From positions 1-64,000 of the forward strand of contig JBAKBP010003072.1 in the NCBI GenBank assembly GCA_037953745.1: DNA of 64,000 nt, written 5' to 3'. Positions 10,561 through 21,143 of this stretch are shown here, in pieces; within the stretch, counting starts at the first letter, position 1, and every line of letters begins with the position of its first letter. Origin of the DNA: Lithodes maja. Lineage: Eukaryota; Arthropoda; Malacostraca; Decapoda; Lithodidae. A program made the position numbers and the translations under genes. The notes below the pieces were generated by a model, which was given only the letters and a program-made list of their open reading frames with translations, did no database searches and had not been told where the DNA came from.

Positions 10561-12348
10561 TGTTACGACTGAGGTTTAAATATATCAGGGCTCTTATTCA
10601 TTGGACTAGTAATGGCATAAATGCTACAACAGAAAGCGCTAGATCCAACCTCTGATGTATATTCCCAGTGAACAAAGAACACAAATACTCTACAGAGTTC
10701 TATATGCAATAATAGGCTATCAAACTCTCCATAAATGTGCGTCTACTCTAGGCTTAATGTTAGGTGAAAACAGCCTATTACTACCTATAACCGAAGGTGC
10801 TTGGTTATGGTATGCAAAGTAAGGTGGTAAGAGAAGTTACAGCTTACGTTACTTTAATCAATAAATGTCAGGCACTCCTGCATGAAAGAAAGTGCACTAA
10901 AGTCCTTCAACACTAACAAGGAATCTTCTTTAAATGTTAGATGCTATAAAGATGCTCGTATCGGAAATGGAACCCAAAAAGGCAGGCAGCGGAACAATGC
11001 TTGTGCAGGCTATGCACACAAAAAGGCAGAATATATAATGCCGTCGGAGCCAAGAATATCCTAAACACTACAACAATAATAATAATCGCCACGACAATGC
11101 AGTATTCCTATCAACAAAAAGAGCCTAAGTCGTTTGTGTCTCAATACATCAAACTAGGCTGCGAAATGCTTGTGTAATCATAAACGGGTATACATAAAAA
11201 GAGTAATTGGTTTAATATACTTAATGTCTACTGTGACTGATAAAGTCTAGCTAGAGTCAATGATACGAGATACTGGTGCGCATGGCATGCCGCATAGCCT
11301 AGTGCAAATCTCAAGTCTGTGCGTCAAATATTACGTTATAATGAAGGGTAGCTCTCTTGAGAAACATTAATACCGAAGTATTAAGCATTCTCCTGGCGTA
11401 CCTCAAAGACAAACAACGAGCTTAGGACAGTGCAGAATGGTATAGGCAAAAAGCCCTCATTCGTGCATGCTCTACTCTCAATGGCACACAGACTAGAATT
11501 TACTCAATCAACTCCAGTTCTCAGGTATGTCGTGCCGCTTTTAACTAAAGCCAGCACTCATAGGAAACAATACCTTATATATCAGACTCCTAGTCTAGCA
11601 TTATCTAATCCAGCAGAACACTAATAATTAAAGGAAGCAGTACTAAACAATATGAATGTCAACCAATGCTTCGTGATCAACTTATCTTAACAACTAAACA
11701 TACATAGGTTATATCAGACCTTAACGCACAATACAACTGGCCAGCATAAAGCTGATTTTGCAGAGTTAACCAGAGGGGATATAATGTTAATAAAAGGTGG
11801 TGAAAGATATGGAAAATGAGAGAGATAGGCAGAGGAAAAGGTTCTCAGGTGCGGAGAGGGGGACAGATATCCAAGGGAAAAAGAGGAATGCGTTCTAGAA
11901 ACCAGATCTGAGGGAGAGAGTGGCGAGGAACCTGTACATATACCGGGACTAGGTCGATCCGCGTGGGAAAAAAAGCGGTAACAAGTCCTCTAGCCACTAG
12001 CAGCATGGTAAGGACCTCTCAACCAACCCCCACGAGGCAGCCAGCCGTGACGTCATCGAGCGGGGCAAAAACACTGCGCGCCCCCCTCTCACTCTGTTCT
12101 ACTCTCTCTCTCTCTCCCAGATCCCATCATTACTAGTTAATGATAAAACATATACTTTACAATTAAATATATAAAGCCTTGACATGGGTGAAAACAAAGA
12201 GCCTTTCTGGACTGCCCATGACACGCGCTTTCATATGAAATAAAGCACACTCTAATACATAAACTGTAGCCCCATCCACTGCCCTGGCAATCCTAGCGAG
12301 TCACTGTAGGACAAGCCATGCGGTTCTAACGGAGTGGTTAACGTCACA
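10561..12348 (-). repeat. 5' LTR (long form, 1.79 kb)
   Basis: Reads TGTGACGTTAACC...CAGTCGTAACA on the minus strand. It carries the full-length LTR, including the ~1 kb missing from the other copy. A (CT)n-rich tract lies near 12100-12118. A 60-codon plus-strand frame here recurs in the other LTR and is not considered a gene. Confidence 0.88.
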
Positions 12349-13624
12349 CACTATTTGTTGTATATTTGTTTTCAAGGATCAACGTTATAGTTAGTTATAT
12401 TTTACGAATTCTGCACTCGAGTGATTTCTGGCAGTTGTTGGACAAATCTATGTATGTGCAATAATGTGTTTAGTATCTGACGAATGTAATTTCTTTACTG
12501 AACCTTATCATACCTTGTCAAACTATAGAAATAGGTTTCTTTCCTATATCCCTTATATCCTTAATGGGTTTATTATATTTGTTATGCTCTTGCAGCAACC
12601 TCAATAAAGACGCACTCTAAGAAGATCCATAGACTGATCGCTGCGTATACAGTATGGTTTGACATTCCGAATGTTCGCACGATTATTGCCAGAGGGTATC
12701 AAACCATACTGTCATTCTAAGTATTCAATTGTAACCAAGTGATGCATACAAAAGAGTTATACTTTCTGCATATGCACTACTGGATATTGAACCCATTAGG
12801 CTACCTATTATTAACCCTCCCGCATTCGGTAACTTATATATGTAACTTATGGTAAGACCTTCTCTAATCTGCCATGAAATATCAGGCTGGGCGAGTTTTC
12901 GAAGCCTTGTGTTTTTCTGTATTTTCATCCACCAGAATGCTGTTTATTGTGATGTATCATATGTCAATGGAAAGTGGAATATTTATAGTACATGATAACA
13001 CAAAAACAAATGTAAATAAATCGAAATATGAAAGTGTAAATGAGTCCGGAATACAATTATTTCCCATGCAATTGTCTTCACACCGTCCTAGCTCTAAATT
13101 GTGAGTGATGACCATATATTTTTTTTTGCTCAAATAATAGTATTTTTTCTCCTCTTTCCAAATCTGAAAATAGAAATTGTTTATCTTCAATAGTTCTCAA
13201 GCAGTGACCGGAAAAAAAAATATGATTTTGATTGATATGGTTTATAACATTTTCGATTTATTTCGTTGCTCCGAAGTGTATGGTTTTAAATTTAGGCTGT
13301 ATGAATACGGCAAATAATGCTGATGAGTATAAAACAAACTAGAAGTTCCTACGACAAATACTTTTTGCGCTATGAATATTTGAAATGAAGAGCCAAAATG
13401 CGAATATTTAAGTTTCACCCGTCTCTGTTCCGCCGATGCTAGCCGGGTTCCGAGCTGTTCCCCACCTCGGCGTTGGTTTATTTGCTCGGATACGTATATA
13501 ACTGTTTATATCACCGTCATCGGAAAATTATGCTCTTTCTAATGGTGAAAACCAAAATAATATAGCGTAATTGGTTCGCGAGCTATGCGCAATTGTTTCC
13601 ACGCACTGTTATTGTTATGTAAAT
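12349..13624. other. Intergenic DNA with one perfect hairpin
   Basis: AT-rich, with no supported coding frame. The only clear structure is an inverted repeat at 12649-12662 and 12699-12712: perfect 14-bp arms ACAGTATGGTTTGA around a 36-nt loop. It could be a miniature inverted-repeat relic; nothing else is visible. Confidence 0.5.
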
Positions 13625-13636
13625 ATATCTATCTAT

Positions 13637-16094
13637 CTATCTATTGCCTGACGCCGTGATCCCCGAAAGGGTGGCCACGAACGAACTGCCCCATGCACCT
13701 CTGTCCCCAGTCAGTCGACGCCCCTCCCCCCAACCAGCACCGCCTTCATTCATGTACTTCCTCACTCCATCCTTCCACCTCTCATTCGGTCTACCTCTCC
13801 CTCTCTGTCCCTCCACCTCGCTCTCGTACACCCTCTTAGTCATTCTCTCGCTTTCCATACGTTCCATATGGCCGAACCATCTCAAGTTGTTCCTTTTCAC
13901 ACTTTCCAGCACATCTACCTCCACACCACACCTCCTTCTTACTTCCTCATTAGTCTGTCTATCCCTCCATGTAACTCCGCACGCACTCCTTAAGTAATTA
14001 ATTTCCACTGCTCTCACTCTTGGTCTGAGTCTCTCAACCAACGTCCATGCTTCGCTTCCGTAAGTCAGTGTCGAGATTACCACACTGTCATGCAAGGACT
14101 TCTTCACTTCCATACTGACCACGCTATTTCTTGTTACTGCTTCTAGCGTTCCTACAACCCTCTTCCCCTGTTGTACCCTCTCCCGCACTTCTTCATCCAT
14201 AGTCCCATCTTTACTCAACACACTGCCCAGATACTTAAAAGAGTTGACGATCTCCATAGCCTGACCGTTCAGCTTCACCTCACACTCTGTGACTTCACCC
14301 CTTTCGAAGACCATAACCTTGCTCTTCCCCTCATTTACCTTCAAATTCCGTTTTTCGCACACTGTTCCACACTCATTTACCAGACCCTGCAACTCCCATT
14401 CATTATCACTCATCAGAACTGTATCATCCGCAAACAGCAGTATAGGTAGCTTCCACTCAATTCCCTCCCTTTTCAGTGATACACCAACATCCACTGTTCT
14501 AGATAGTATTTCTTTCATGACTCCATCCATATATACAGTAAACAACCACGGGGACATCTCACACCCCTGTTTCAAACCAACATTCAGGTCAAAGAACTCG
14601 CTCTGCTCACTCTCCACACGTACTGCCGCCTTTGCACCTTCATACATGCTCTTCACTGCTTTCAGCAACTTGCCCTCTACTCCGTATATTCTAAGTACTT
14701 TCCACAAACCTTCTCTATCCACTCTGCCTTCTCCAAGTCCATAAAGGCAACATACACCTTTTGTTTCTTCTCCAGATACTTCTCCACAACACAATTCAGG
14801 GTAAAAATCTGATCTACACATCCTCTTCCCTTCCTAAAACCTCCCTGCTCGTCGCCTATCCATTTCTCCGTTCTCACTCTCACTCTCTCAATCACTACCC
14901 TACTGTATACCTTCCCTACTACGCTTAGAAGACATATTCCTCGGTGGTTACCACACACTCCTCTTTCCCCTTTGCCCTTATATAGGGGGACTATTATGCC
15001 AGTCTTCCAGTCATTGGGTGCACTCCCCTTCTCTCATGCTAGTTTGCACATTTTCCATACCCATTCTATCACTATCTCACCACCATACCTCAACATTTCC
15101 CCACACACTCCATCTGTTCCTGGTGCTTTCCCCAACTTCACTCTTTTCCTGGCTTCCCACACTTCTGACCTCCTGATCCCCACCTCCTCCTCCACTACTT
15201 CTCTTCTTCTCCCTCCCATACCATATCCAGCTATGTTTGCTGGCTCTTCATTCCTTACATTTAGCAACTCACTGAAGTACTCCCTCCATCTTTCGACTCT
15301 CTCTTGCTTCTCGGCTAGCATTCTCCCATTCTTATCTTTCACACCCTTACTGTTTCCCATGCTACCTTCCCTAACTTTCTTGACTTCTTTCCAGAACAGT
15401 TTCTTACTCTCCCTCCATTTTACACTCAGATTCCTTCCAAATTCCTCATCTACTCTTCTCTTACTTTCCTTCACTACTCTCTTCACCACCCTCTTACTCT
15501 CCACATACCTCGCTCGTTTCTGTCTCTCGGAATCTTTATTCCCTCTACTACCCAACCACTCTCTATATGCTTTCTTCTTTTCTTCCACAGCTATTCTTAC
15601 CTCTTCTGTCCACCATGCTGTACCTTTCACTCCCCTCCCTCTTCTCCTCACTCCACACACCTCCTCACATGCTGCACAGATCTCATCCTTAAACACCTTG
15701 CTCATCTCCTCCACTTCCTCCATAACTTCCAGGTCGAACCCACTTAGTCGTCTTTCCACTGCTCTCCTGTACTCCTCCCTGACTTCCTCCTCCTGCAACC
15801 TCTCCACCCTCCTCTCGCCTCCCTCCAGCTCTCCTCACCCACTTCTTTTGTATCCTAACCTTAGCTACCACTACATAATGATCAGACAGACCCCCTCCAA
15901 TACCCCTATACACCCTAGCATCCATCACAGATTTCTTCATTCGTTCATCCACACATACATAATCAATCAATGACTTTCGTTCCACCACTGTCTTATCCTT
16001 CATCGTCAACATCCGTTTCCACGTGTACCTGTGGATCATTCTGTGTCGGAAGAAGGTGTTGGCTATCCACAGCCACATACGTCCACAAGTGCAC
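13637..16094 (-). pseudogene. RTE-like endonuclease (C-terminus) and reverse transcriptase, frameshifted
   Basis: Reading leftwards, the endonuclease end (LWIANTFF, SLIDYVCVD, LSDHYVVVAKV) is followed by a frameshift near 15835. A basic linker and RT N-terminus (LGKAPGTDGVCGEML) come next, then an in-frame TGA at 15034-15036 in place of the Trp codon seen in copy 3. RT motif A reads VAFMDLEKA and is broken by a 7-bp deletion near 14729 relative to copies 2 and 3. The rest is intact: GLKQGCEMSPWLF, LFADDTVLM, and a C-terminal RWFGHMERM...RGRPNERWKDGV block that also occurs in several other LINE clades. Not functional. Confidence 0.85.
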
Positions 16095-16115
16095 TACCAT
16101 TCCCATTCACCTCTG

Positions 16116-18374
16116 ATGGTACCCCCCACCCTCCCACCACTTGAAGAATTGATAGAGAATTTGAATGTTGGTGATGAATTCAGTAACAGCGACCATCGTA
16201 CGATAACTTTCACTTTAAAGTTTACTAGTAACGAACCAAATAGTAGCATCGAAAAAGTCCCTAATTTCAAGAAAGCAAACTTCCATAAACTTAGAGCTAT
16301 GTTTAAAGAAACTGACTGGAGCTTTTTAATTAACAATAATGACATAAATACATCTTGGAAGTTATTCGAAACCACTTACCTAAAAGCAGTGCAAGACTGC
16401 ATACCATCGAAAATACGGCGTCCAGGCCATAATAATAAGCCCAAATGGTGGAATAAAGATATTTCAAACTGCCTGCTTGCTAAAAAATTTGCTAATGATA
16501 GATTAAAATCCTCACAAAATGACGAAGAACGGGTGAAATTTGTAGAGCTACGACGCAAAGCCAAAAAGTTAATTAAGCAAAGTAAAAAGACCTTAGAGTT
16601 ACATATTGCGAATCAAAGTAAAACAAACCCGAAAGAATTCTATAGTTATATCAGAAAGAAAAAAGTAGTTACTTCAACTGTTGGACCGTTAGTCGATGAA
16701 AAAGGAGAATACACCAAAGACGAAGTACAAATGAGTAATGCCCTCAATACCTTCTTTGCATCAGTTTTTACAACAGAAGACCTCAGTGATATCCCTACAC
16801 CATCGCCGATTCAGATTGATAATTCAGATGTTCTAAGCAATATCACCGTTACAGAGAGAGAAGTATTGAATTGTTTAGATAAACTCAAGGTAAATAAAAC
16901 GCCAGGACCTGATACAATCTCGCCTAGAGTTCTAAAGGAAGCTAAGAATGAGCTCACCAAACCACTGACATTACTATTCAATAAATCCTTGCAGTCTGGA
17001 ACTATGCCTGATCAGTGGAAGCTAGCCAACGTAACACCGATATTCAAAAAAGGCAGTAAATCCCTACCCAGCAACTATCGTCCAATTAGCTTAACCTCAG
17101 TTGTATGTAAAATGCTAGAAACGGTCATAAGAGACAGACTCGTAAATCACTTAGAGGAAAATAACATACTTAAAGATACTCAACACGGCTTTCGTAAAAA
17201 ACGTTCCTGTTTAACAAACCTCTTAGACTTCTTCCACGATATCCTCAACCTCTACGATGAGAGTAAAGCTGTAGATATTATATATCTTGATTTTCAAAAG
17301 GCCTTTGACAAAGTTCCCCACAAACGTTTACTGCTAAAACTAAAAGCGCATGGAATACAAGACGGTGTGTTGAAATGGATAGAAAATTGGCTCAGCAACA
17401 GAAAGCAAAGGGTAGTCATAAACGGTAAGGCATCTAAATGGACCAATGTAAGTAGCGGGGTACCCCAGGGATCGGTACTAGGACCAATTCTCTTTCTAAT
17501 TTACATCAACGACATAGATGAGGGTCTCACCTGCACAATCTCAAAATTTGCTGACGATACAAAAATTGCAAATAGCGTACTCTCAAAAGAACAAGTTGAC
17601 GATATGCAACACAATCTAGATAAATTGTCATGTTGGGCCCAAATTTGGCAAATGAGTTTCAATGCGGATAAATGTAAAGTACTACATGTCGGATACCTAA
17701 ATGAGAAAGCAAACTATTCGATGAATGGCACTCAGCTTAAGAATGTAAACAGAGAAACTGATCTGGGAGTAACAATATCGAGTAACCTAAAACCGAGTCA
17801 ACAATGTTCAGAAGTTGTTAAGAAGGCAAACAAAATAATTGGCTTTATAGGCAGGTCATTTGAGCATAAATCCAAAGCAGTTATCCTAACCCTTTACAAT
17901 TCCTTAGTCCGCCCTCTTCTGGAATACTGCGTTCAATCCTGGTGCCCTTATTACCAAAAAGATATAAACAAGCTAGAACGAGTTCAACGTAGAGTTACCA
18001 AAATGATACCTAGCCTAAAGAACAAACCATACGAAGAGCGTCTTAGAGAATTAAATCTATTTCCTTTAACCCAGCGCAGATTAAGAGGCGACTTAATTCA
18101 AGTGTTCAAAATCATCAAAGGCATCGACAATATGAACTGTAGTAAGTACTTCACTATCGACCAATCTAATTACACCCGGGGAAACGGTTGCAAAATTATT
18201 GGTAAATCTTTTAACTCGCACGAATCTAAGAATTTCTTCTTCAATCGAGTTGTCAACTTGTGGAATGGGCTTCCCCGAGACGTTATAGACTGCAGCACCG
18301 TTGATTCATTTAAATTCCGCCTAGACAAATATCTCGCATCAAACCCACGACTGACTGCGTTTGTAAATGAATAA
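16116..18374 (+). CDS. CR1-like reverse transcriptase, intact frame
   Basis: About 752 codons without a stop. It begins with the last part of an endonuclease (EFSNSDHRTITFTL) and a linker rich in Lys and Arg. The RT domain follows: KTPGPDTISPRVLKE, NYRPISLTSV, QHGFRKKRSCLTNLL, YLDFQKAFDKVPH (motif A), SGVPQGSVLGP (motif B) and KFADDTKI (motif C, aspartates at residues ~479-480). The C-terminal part has RPLLEYCVQSWCPYY and RRLRGDLIQVFKI. The ATG at 16116 is simply the first in frame after the truncation point; the natural start is lost. RT motifs are intact, but autonomous activity is unlikely without the endonuclease. An older relative lies at 44122-45545. Confidence 0.88.
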   Translation: MVPPTLPPLEELIENLNVGDEFSNSDHRTITFTLKFTSNEPNSSIEKVPNFKKANFHKLRAMFKETDWSFLINNNDINTSWKLFETTYLKAVQDCIPSKIRRPGHNNKPKWWNKDISNCLLAKKFANDRLKSSQNDEERVKFVELRRKAKKLIKQSKKTLELHIANQSKTNPKEFYSYIRKKKVVTSTVGPLVDEKGEYTKDEVQMSNALNTFFASVFTTEDLSDIPTPSPIQIDNSDVLSNITVTEREVLNCLDKLKVNKTPGPDTISPRVLKEAKNELTKPLTLLFNKSLQSGTMPDQWKLANVTPIFKKGSKSLPSNYRPISLTSVVCKMLETVIRDRLVNHLEENNILKDTQHGFRKKRSCLTNLLDFFHDILNLYDESKAVDIIYLDFQKAFDKVPHKRLLLKLKAHGIQDGVLKWIENWLSNRKQRVVINGKASKWTNVSSGVPQGSVLGPILFLIYINDIDEGLTCTISKFADDTKIANSVLSKEQVDDMQHNLDKLSCWAQIWQMSFNADKCKVLHVGYLNEKANYSMNGTQLKNVNRETDLGVTISSNLKPSQQCSEVVKKANKIIGFIGRSFEHKSKAVILTLYNSLVRPLLEYCVQSWCPYYQKDINKLERVQRRVTKMIPSLKNKPYEERLRELNLFPLTQRRLRGDLIQVFKIIKGIDNMNCSKYFTIDQSNYTRGNGCKIIGKSFNSHESKNFFFNRVVNLWNGLPRDVIDCSTVDSFKFRLDKYLASNPRLTAFVNE

Positions 18375-18566
18375 CTTTATCCTCCCCTCAGTTACTAACC
18401 CATATGTCCCCTACTAACTTCCTAGTCCTGCCACGTTAGTGGCAGGGCAGTAGTTCCCTTTCCAATGTTCCCTTACCCACTCTAAACCACTGTTTGGACA
18501 CTTGATCCTCAGTGTTTTGGAGGACAAGCAGCCTAGAAGGGTCACTAGACCTGTTGTTGCTTGATT

Positions 18567-18596
18567 TCCTTTGTACTCCTTTGTACTCCTTTGTAC
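18567..18596 (+). repeat. LINE 3' tail of TTTGTACTCC units
   Basis: Three near-perfect 10-bp units follow the CR1-like 3' UTR. The same tail, with two units, ends the decayed relative at about 45521-45541, supporting its role as the element's 3' terminus. Confidence 0.8.
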
Positions 18597-18857
18597 ACTC
18601 CCTCAACTTTCCTATCACCCACCTTACCATTCATATCCCCAATCAGAAATATTCTTTCGTTCTTGTCAAACTTCTCCAGGCACGCCTCCACATTCATCCA
18701 GAACTCCACTTTCTTTCTTTCAAGTATATCCTCTGTCGGGGCATACACGCATACAATCACCCACGTTTGTATTCCTACTTTCATTCTCACCCACACAATC
18801 CTTGAACCCACAGACCCATACTCTCTTACACATTCCTTCCATTTGCTACTTACAAAC
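18597..18857 (-). pseudogene. RTE-like endonuclease N-terminal fragment
   Basis: Separated part of LINE copy 1. It contains WVIVCVYAPTEDILERKKVEFW and IFLIGDMNGKVGD, the substrate- and metal-binding region of an AP-type endonuclease, and then reads into the inserted LINE's tail. The 5' end is truncated near 18857. The D-x-N of GDMNG is the recognisable catalytic neighbourhood. Confidence 0.8.
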
Positions 18858-19130
18858 AAACATACATATGAGAATGTTTATACAGTTGTTTATCTTTGCC
18901 ACAATATACAACACTTTTATATAATTTTCCTTGCCAATATTTGTACAAGGTTCATAGAAGACATGTCAGTCATGAAGGTTGTCAATTTTACTTACCTGAT
19001 AGGGCCACAACCCTCTCCAACGAGAAGGGAAATGGCTCCTGGGTTGACACTGAAAAAACAAAACAAGAAAGCCAGGTTATCATCAAGTAATAAATTCAGA
19101 AATAATTCTATTGTACACACAAATAAAGTA

Positions 19131-19138
<8 letters not shown>
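18858..19138. other. Unassigned sequence between LINE and AT satellite
   Basis: No gene seen. Moderately AT-rich, running into the (AT)n tract. Confidence 0.4.
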
Positions 19139-19446
<308 letters not shown>

Positions 19447-19450
<4 letters not shown>

Positions 19451-20749
19451 ATCTATTGCCTGACGCCGTGATCCCCGAAGGGGTGGCCACGAACGAACCG
19501 CCCCCATGCACCTCTGTCCCCAGTCAGTCGACGCCCCTCCCCCCAACCAGCACCGCCTTCATTCATGTAGTTCCTCACTCCATCCTTCCACCTCATATTC
19601 GGTCTACCTCTCCCCCTCTGTCCCTCCACCTCGCTCTCGTACACCCTCTTAGTCATTCTCTCGCTTTCCATACGTTCCATATGGCCGAACGATCTCAAGT
19701 TGTTCCTTTTCACACTTTCCAGCACATCTACCTCCACACCACACCTCCTTCTTACTTCCTCATTAGTCTGTCTATCCCTCCATGTAATTCCACACGCACT
19801 CCTTAAGTAATTCATTTCCACTGCTCTCACTCTTGGTCTGAGTCTCTCAACCAACGTCCATGCTTCGCTTCCGTAAGTCAGTGTCGGGATTACCACACTG
19901 TCATGCAAGGACTTCTTCACTTCCATACTGACCACCCTATTTCTTGTTACTGCTTTTAGCGTTCCTACAACCCTCTTCCCCTGTTGTACCATCTCCCGCA
20001 CCTCTTCATCCATAGTCCCATCTTTACTCAACACACTGCCCAGATACTTAAAAGAGTTGACGATCTCCATAGCCTGACCGTTCAGCTTCACCTCACACTC
20101 TGTGACTTCACCCCTTTCGAAGACCATAACCTTGCTCTTCCCCGTATTTACCTTCAAATTCCGTTTTTCGCACACTGTTCCAAACTCATTTACCAGACCC
20201 TGCAACTCCCATTCATTATCACTCATCAGAACTGTATCATCCGCAAACAGCAGTATAGGTAGCTTCCACTCAATTCCCTCCCTTTTCAGCGATACACCAA
20301 CATCCACTGCTCTTGATAGTATTTCTTTCATAACTCCATCCATATATACAGTAAACAACCACGGGGACATCACACACCCCTGTTTCAAACCAACATTCAG
20401 GTCAAAGAACTCGCTCTGCTCACTCTCCACACGTACTGCCGCCTTTGCACCCTCATACATGCTCTTCACTGCTTTCAGCAACTTGCCCTCTACTCCGTAT
20501 ATTCTAAGTACTTTCCACAAACCTTCTCTATCCACTCTGTCATAGGCCTTCTCCAAGTCCATAAAGGCAACATACACCTTTTGTTTCTTCTCCAGATACT
20601 TCTCCACAACACAATTCAGGGTAAAAATCTGATCTACACATCCTCTTCCCTTCCTAAAGCCTCCCTGCTCGTCGCCTATCCATTTCTCCGTTCTCACTCT
20701 CACTCTCTCAATCACTACCCTACTGTATACGTTCCCTACTACGCTTAGA

Positions 20750-20751
<2 letters not shown>
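19447..20751 (-). mobile_element. RTE-like LINE copy 2, 5'-truncated
   Basis: Nearly identical to 46477-47939. The 3' end bears the CTATCTATT tail next to (AT)n, and the 5' end is truncated at about 20751, directly against another (AT)n run (20752-20778). The high similarity to copy 3 suggests recent activity of this family. Confidence 0.88.
19453..20751 (-). CDS. RTE-like reverse transcriptase, partial but open
   Basis: Open for about 430 codons from the truncated 5' edge. Visible motifs are FRKGRGCVDQIFTL, VAFMDLEKAYDRVDREG (motif A intact, unlike copy 1), GLKQGCVMSPWLF, LFADDTVLM (motif C), SFKYLGSVLSKDG and the C-terminal RSFGHMERM...RGRPNMRWKDGV block. The N-terminal RT fingers and endonuclease are missing because of 5' truncation. 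The copy cannot be autonomous. Confidence 0.85.
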
Positions 20752-20782
<31 letters not shown>

Positions 20783-20884
20783 AGGTGTCAAACCACAGAA
20801 ATATGCAGATTTCCAAGCCACCCTAGGAGGTACTGCATTTGACTAGTTATTTTTTTAGAGTGGTTTCCCCAGGAGGCCTATATC

Positions 20885-21085
20885 CACTTTGATGATGAAG
20901 GTGGGTAAATGTAGGTGGGTGAATGTCGGTGGGTGAATGAAGGTGGGTGAATGTCGGTGGGTGAATGTCGGTGGGTGAATGAAGGTGGGTGAATGTCGGT
21001 GGGTGAATGTCGGTGGGTGAATGTCGGTGGGTGAACGAGGGTGGGTGAATGAAGGTGGGTGAATGAAGCCGGGTGAATGAAGAAG
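20885..21085. repeat. 14-bp minisatellite GTGGGTGAATG(TCG/AAG)
   Basis: About 13 tandem copies of a 14-bp unit with two alternating variants (TCG and AAG in the last three positions). It lies between LINE copy 2 and the 3' end of the piggyBac gene. Confidence 0.85.
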
Positions 21086-21143
21086 AGAAATGGAGAAGAG
21101 AAATTAATCAATGAATGAATGAATGATTGCACATGGCTCCTGA

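Larger units (their letters stand above)
5538..12348 (-). mobile_element. Gypsy-type LTR retrotransposon, RT core deleted, domains rearranged
   Basis: Direct repeats TGTTACGACTG...AACGTCACA at 5538-6326 and 10561-12348 flank minus-strand gag and pol frames. Flanking CACT (5534-5537 and 12349-12352) is a 4-bp target duplication. Read on the minus strand, the element is LTR (12348-10561), PBS, gag, protease, integrase core and C-terminus, then RT-connection/RNase H, PPT and LTR (6326-5538). The RT palm is absent and integrase lies before RNase H, which is not the Gypsy order. The 450 bp between the last coding block and the PPT (6346-6803) holds nothing recognisable. The copy is defective. Confidence 0.92.
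16095..18596 (+). mobile_element. CR1-like LINE, 5'-truncated, inserted into RTE-like LINE
   Basis: The sequence breaks the endonuclease frame of the surrounding minus-strand LINE. It starts within an endonuclease C-terminus, carries a complete RT frame, has about 190 bp of 3' UTR and ends in tandem copies of TTTGTACTCC (18567-18596). The outer LINE resumes immediately after the tail. A short 3' tandem tail fits CR1-type elements. No clear target duplication is visible. Confidence 0.85.
13625..18857 (-). mobile_element. RTE-like LINE copy 1, split by another LINE
   Basis: Minus-strand non-LTR element in two parts: the N-terminal endonuclease at 18857-18597, and endonuclease C-terminus plus RT at about 16094-13625. 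A CR1-like LINE (16095-18596) lies between them. The 3' end carries an (ATAG)n tail at 13627-13644, shared by the three other copies in this window. The element is 5'-truncated near 18857, inside the endonuclease. Clade assignment is tentative: the endonuclease (VYAPT, GDMNGKVGD, IANTFF) and the microsatellite tail resemble RTE elements. Confidence 0.85.

Noticed and set aside
14972..15973. 333-codon plus-strand Ser/Leu/Thr-rich frame
   Set aside because: It is the antisense of the RTE-like LINE coding strand; the real motifs are on the minus strand.
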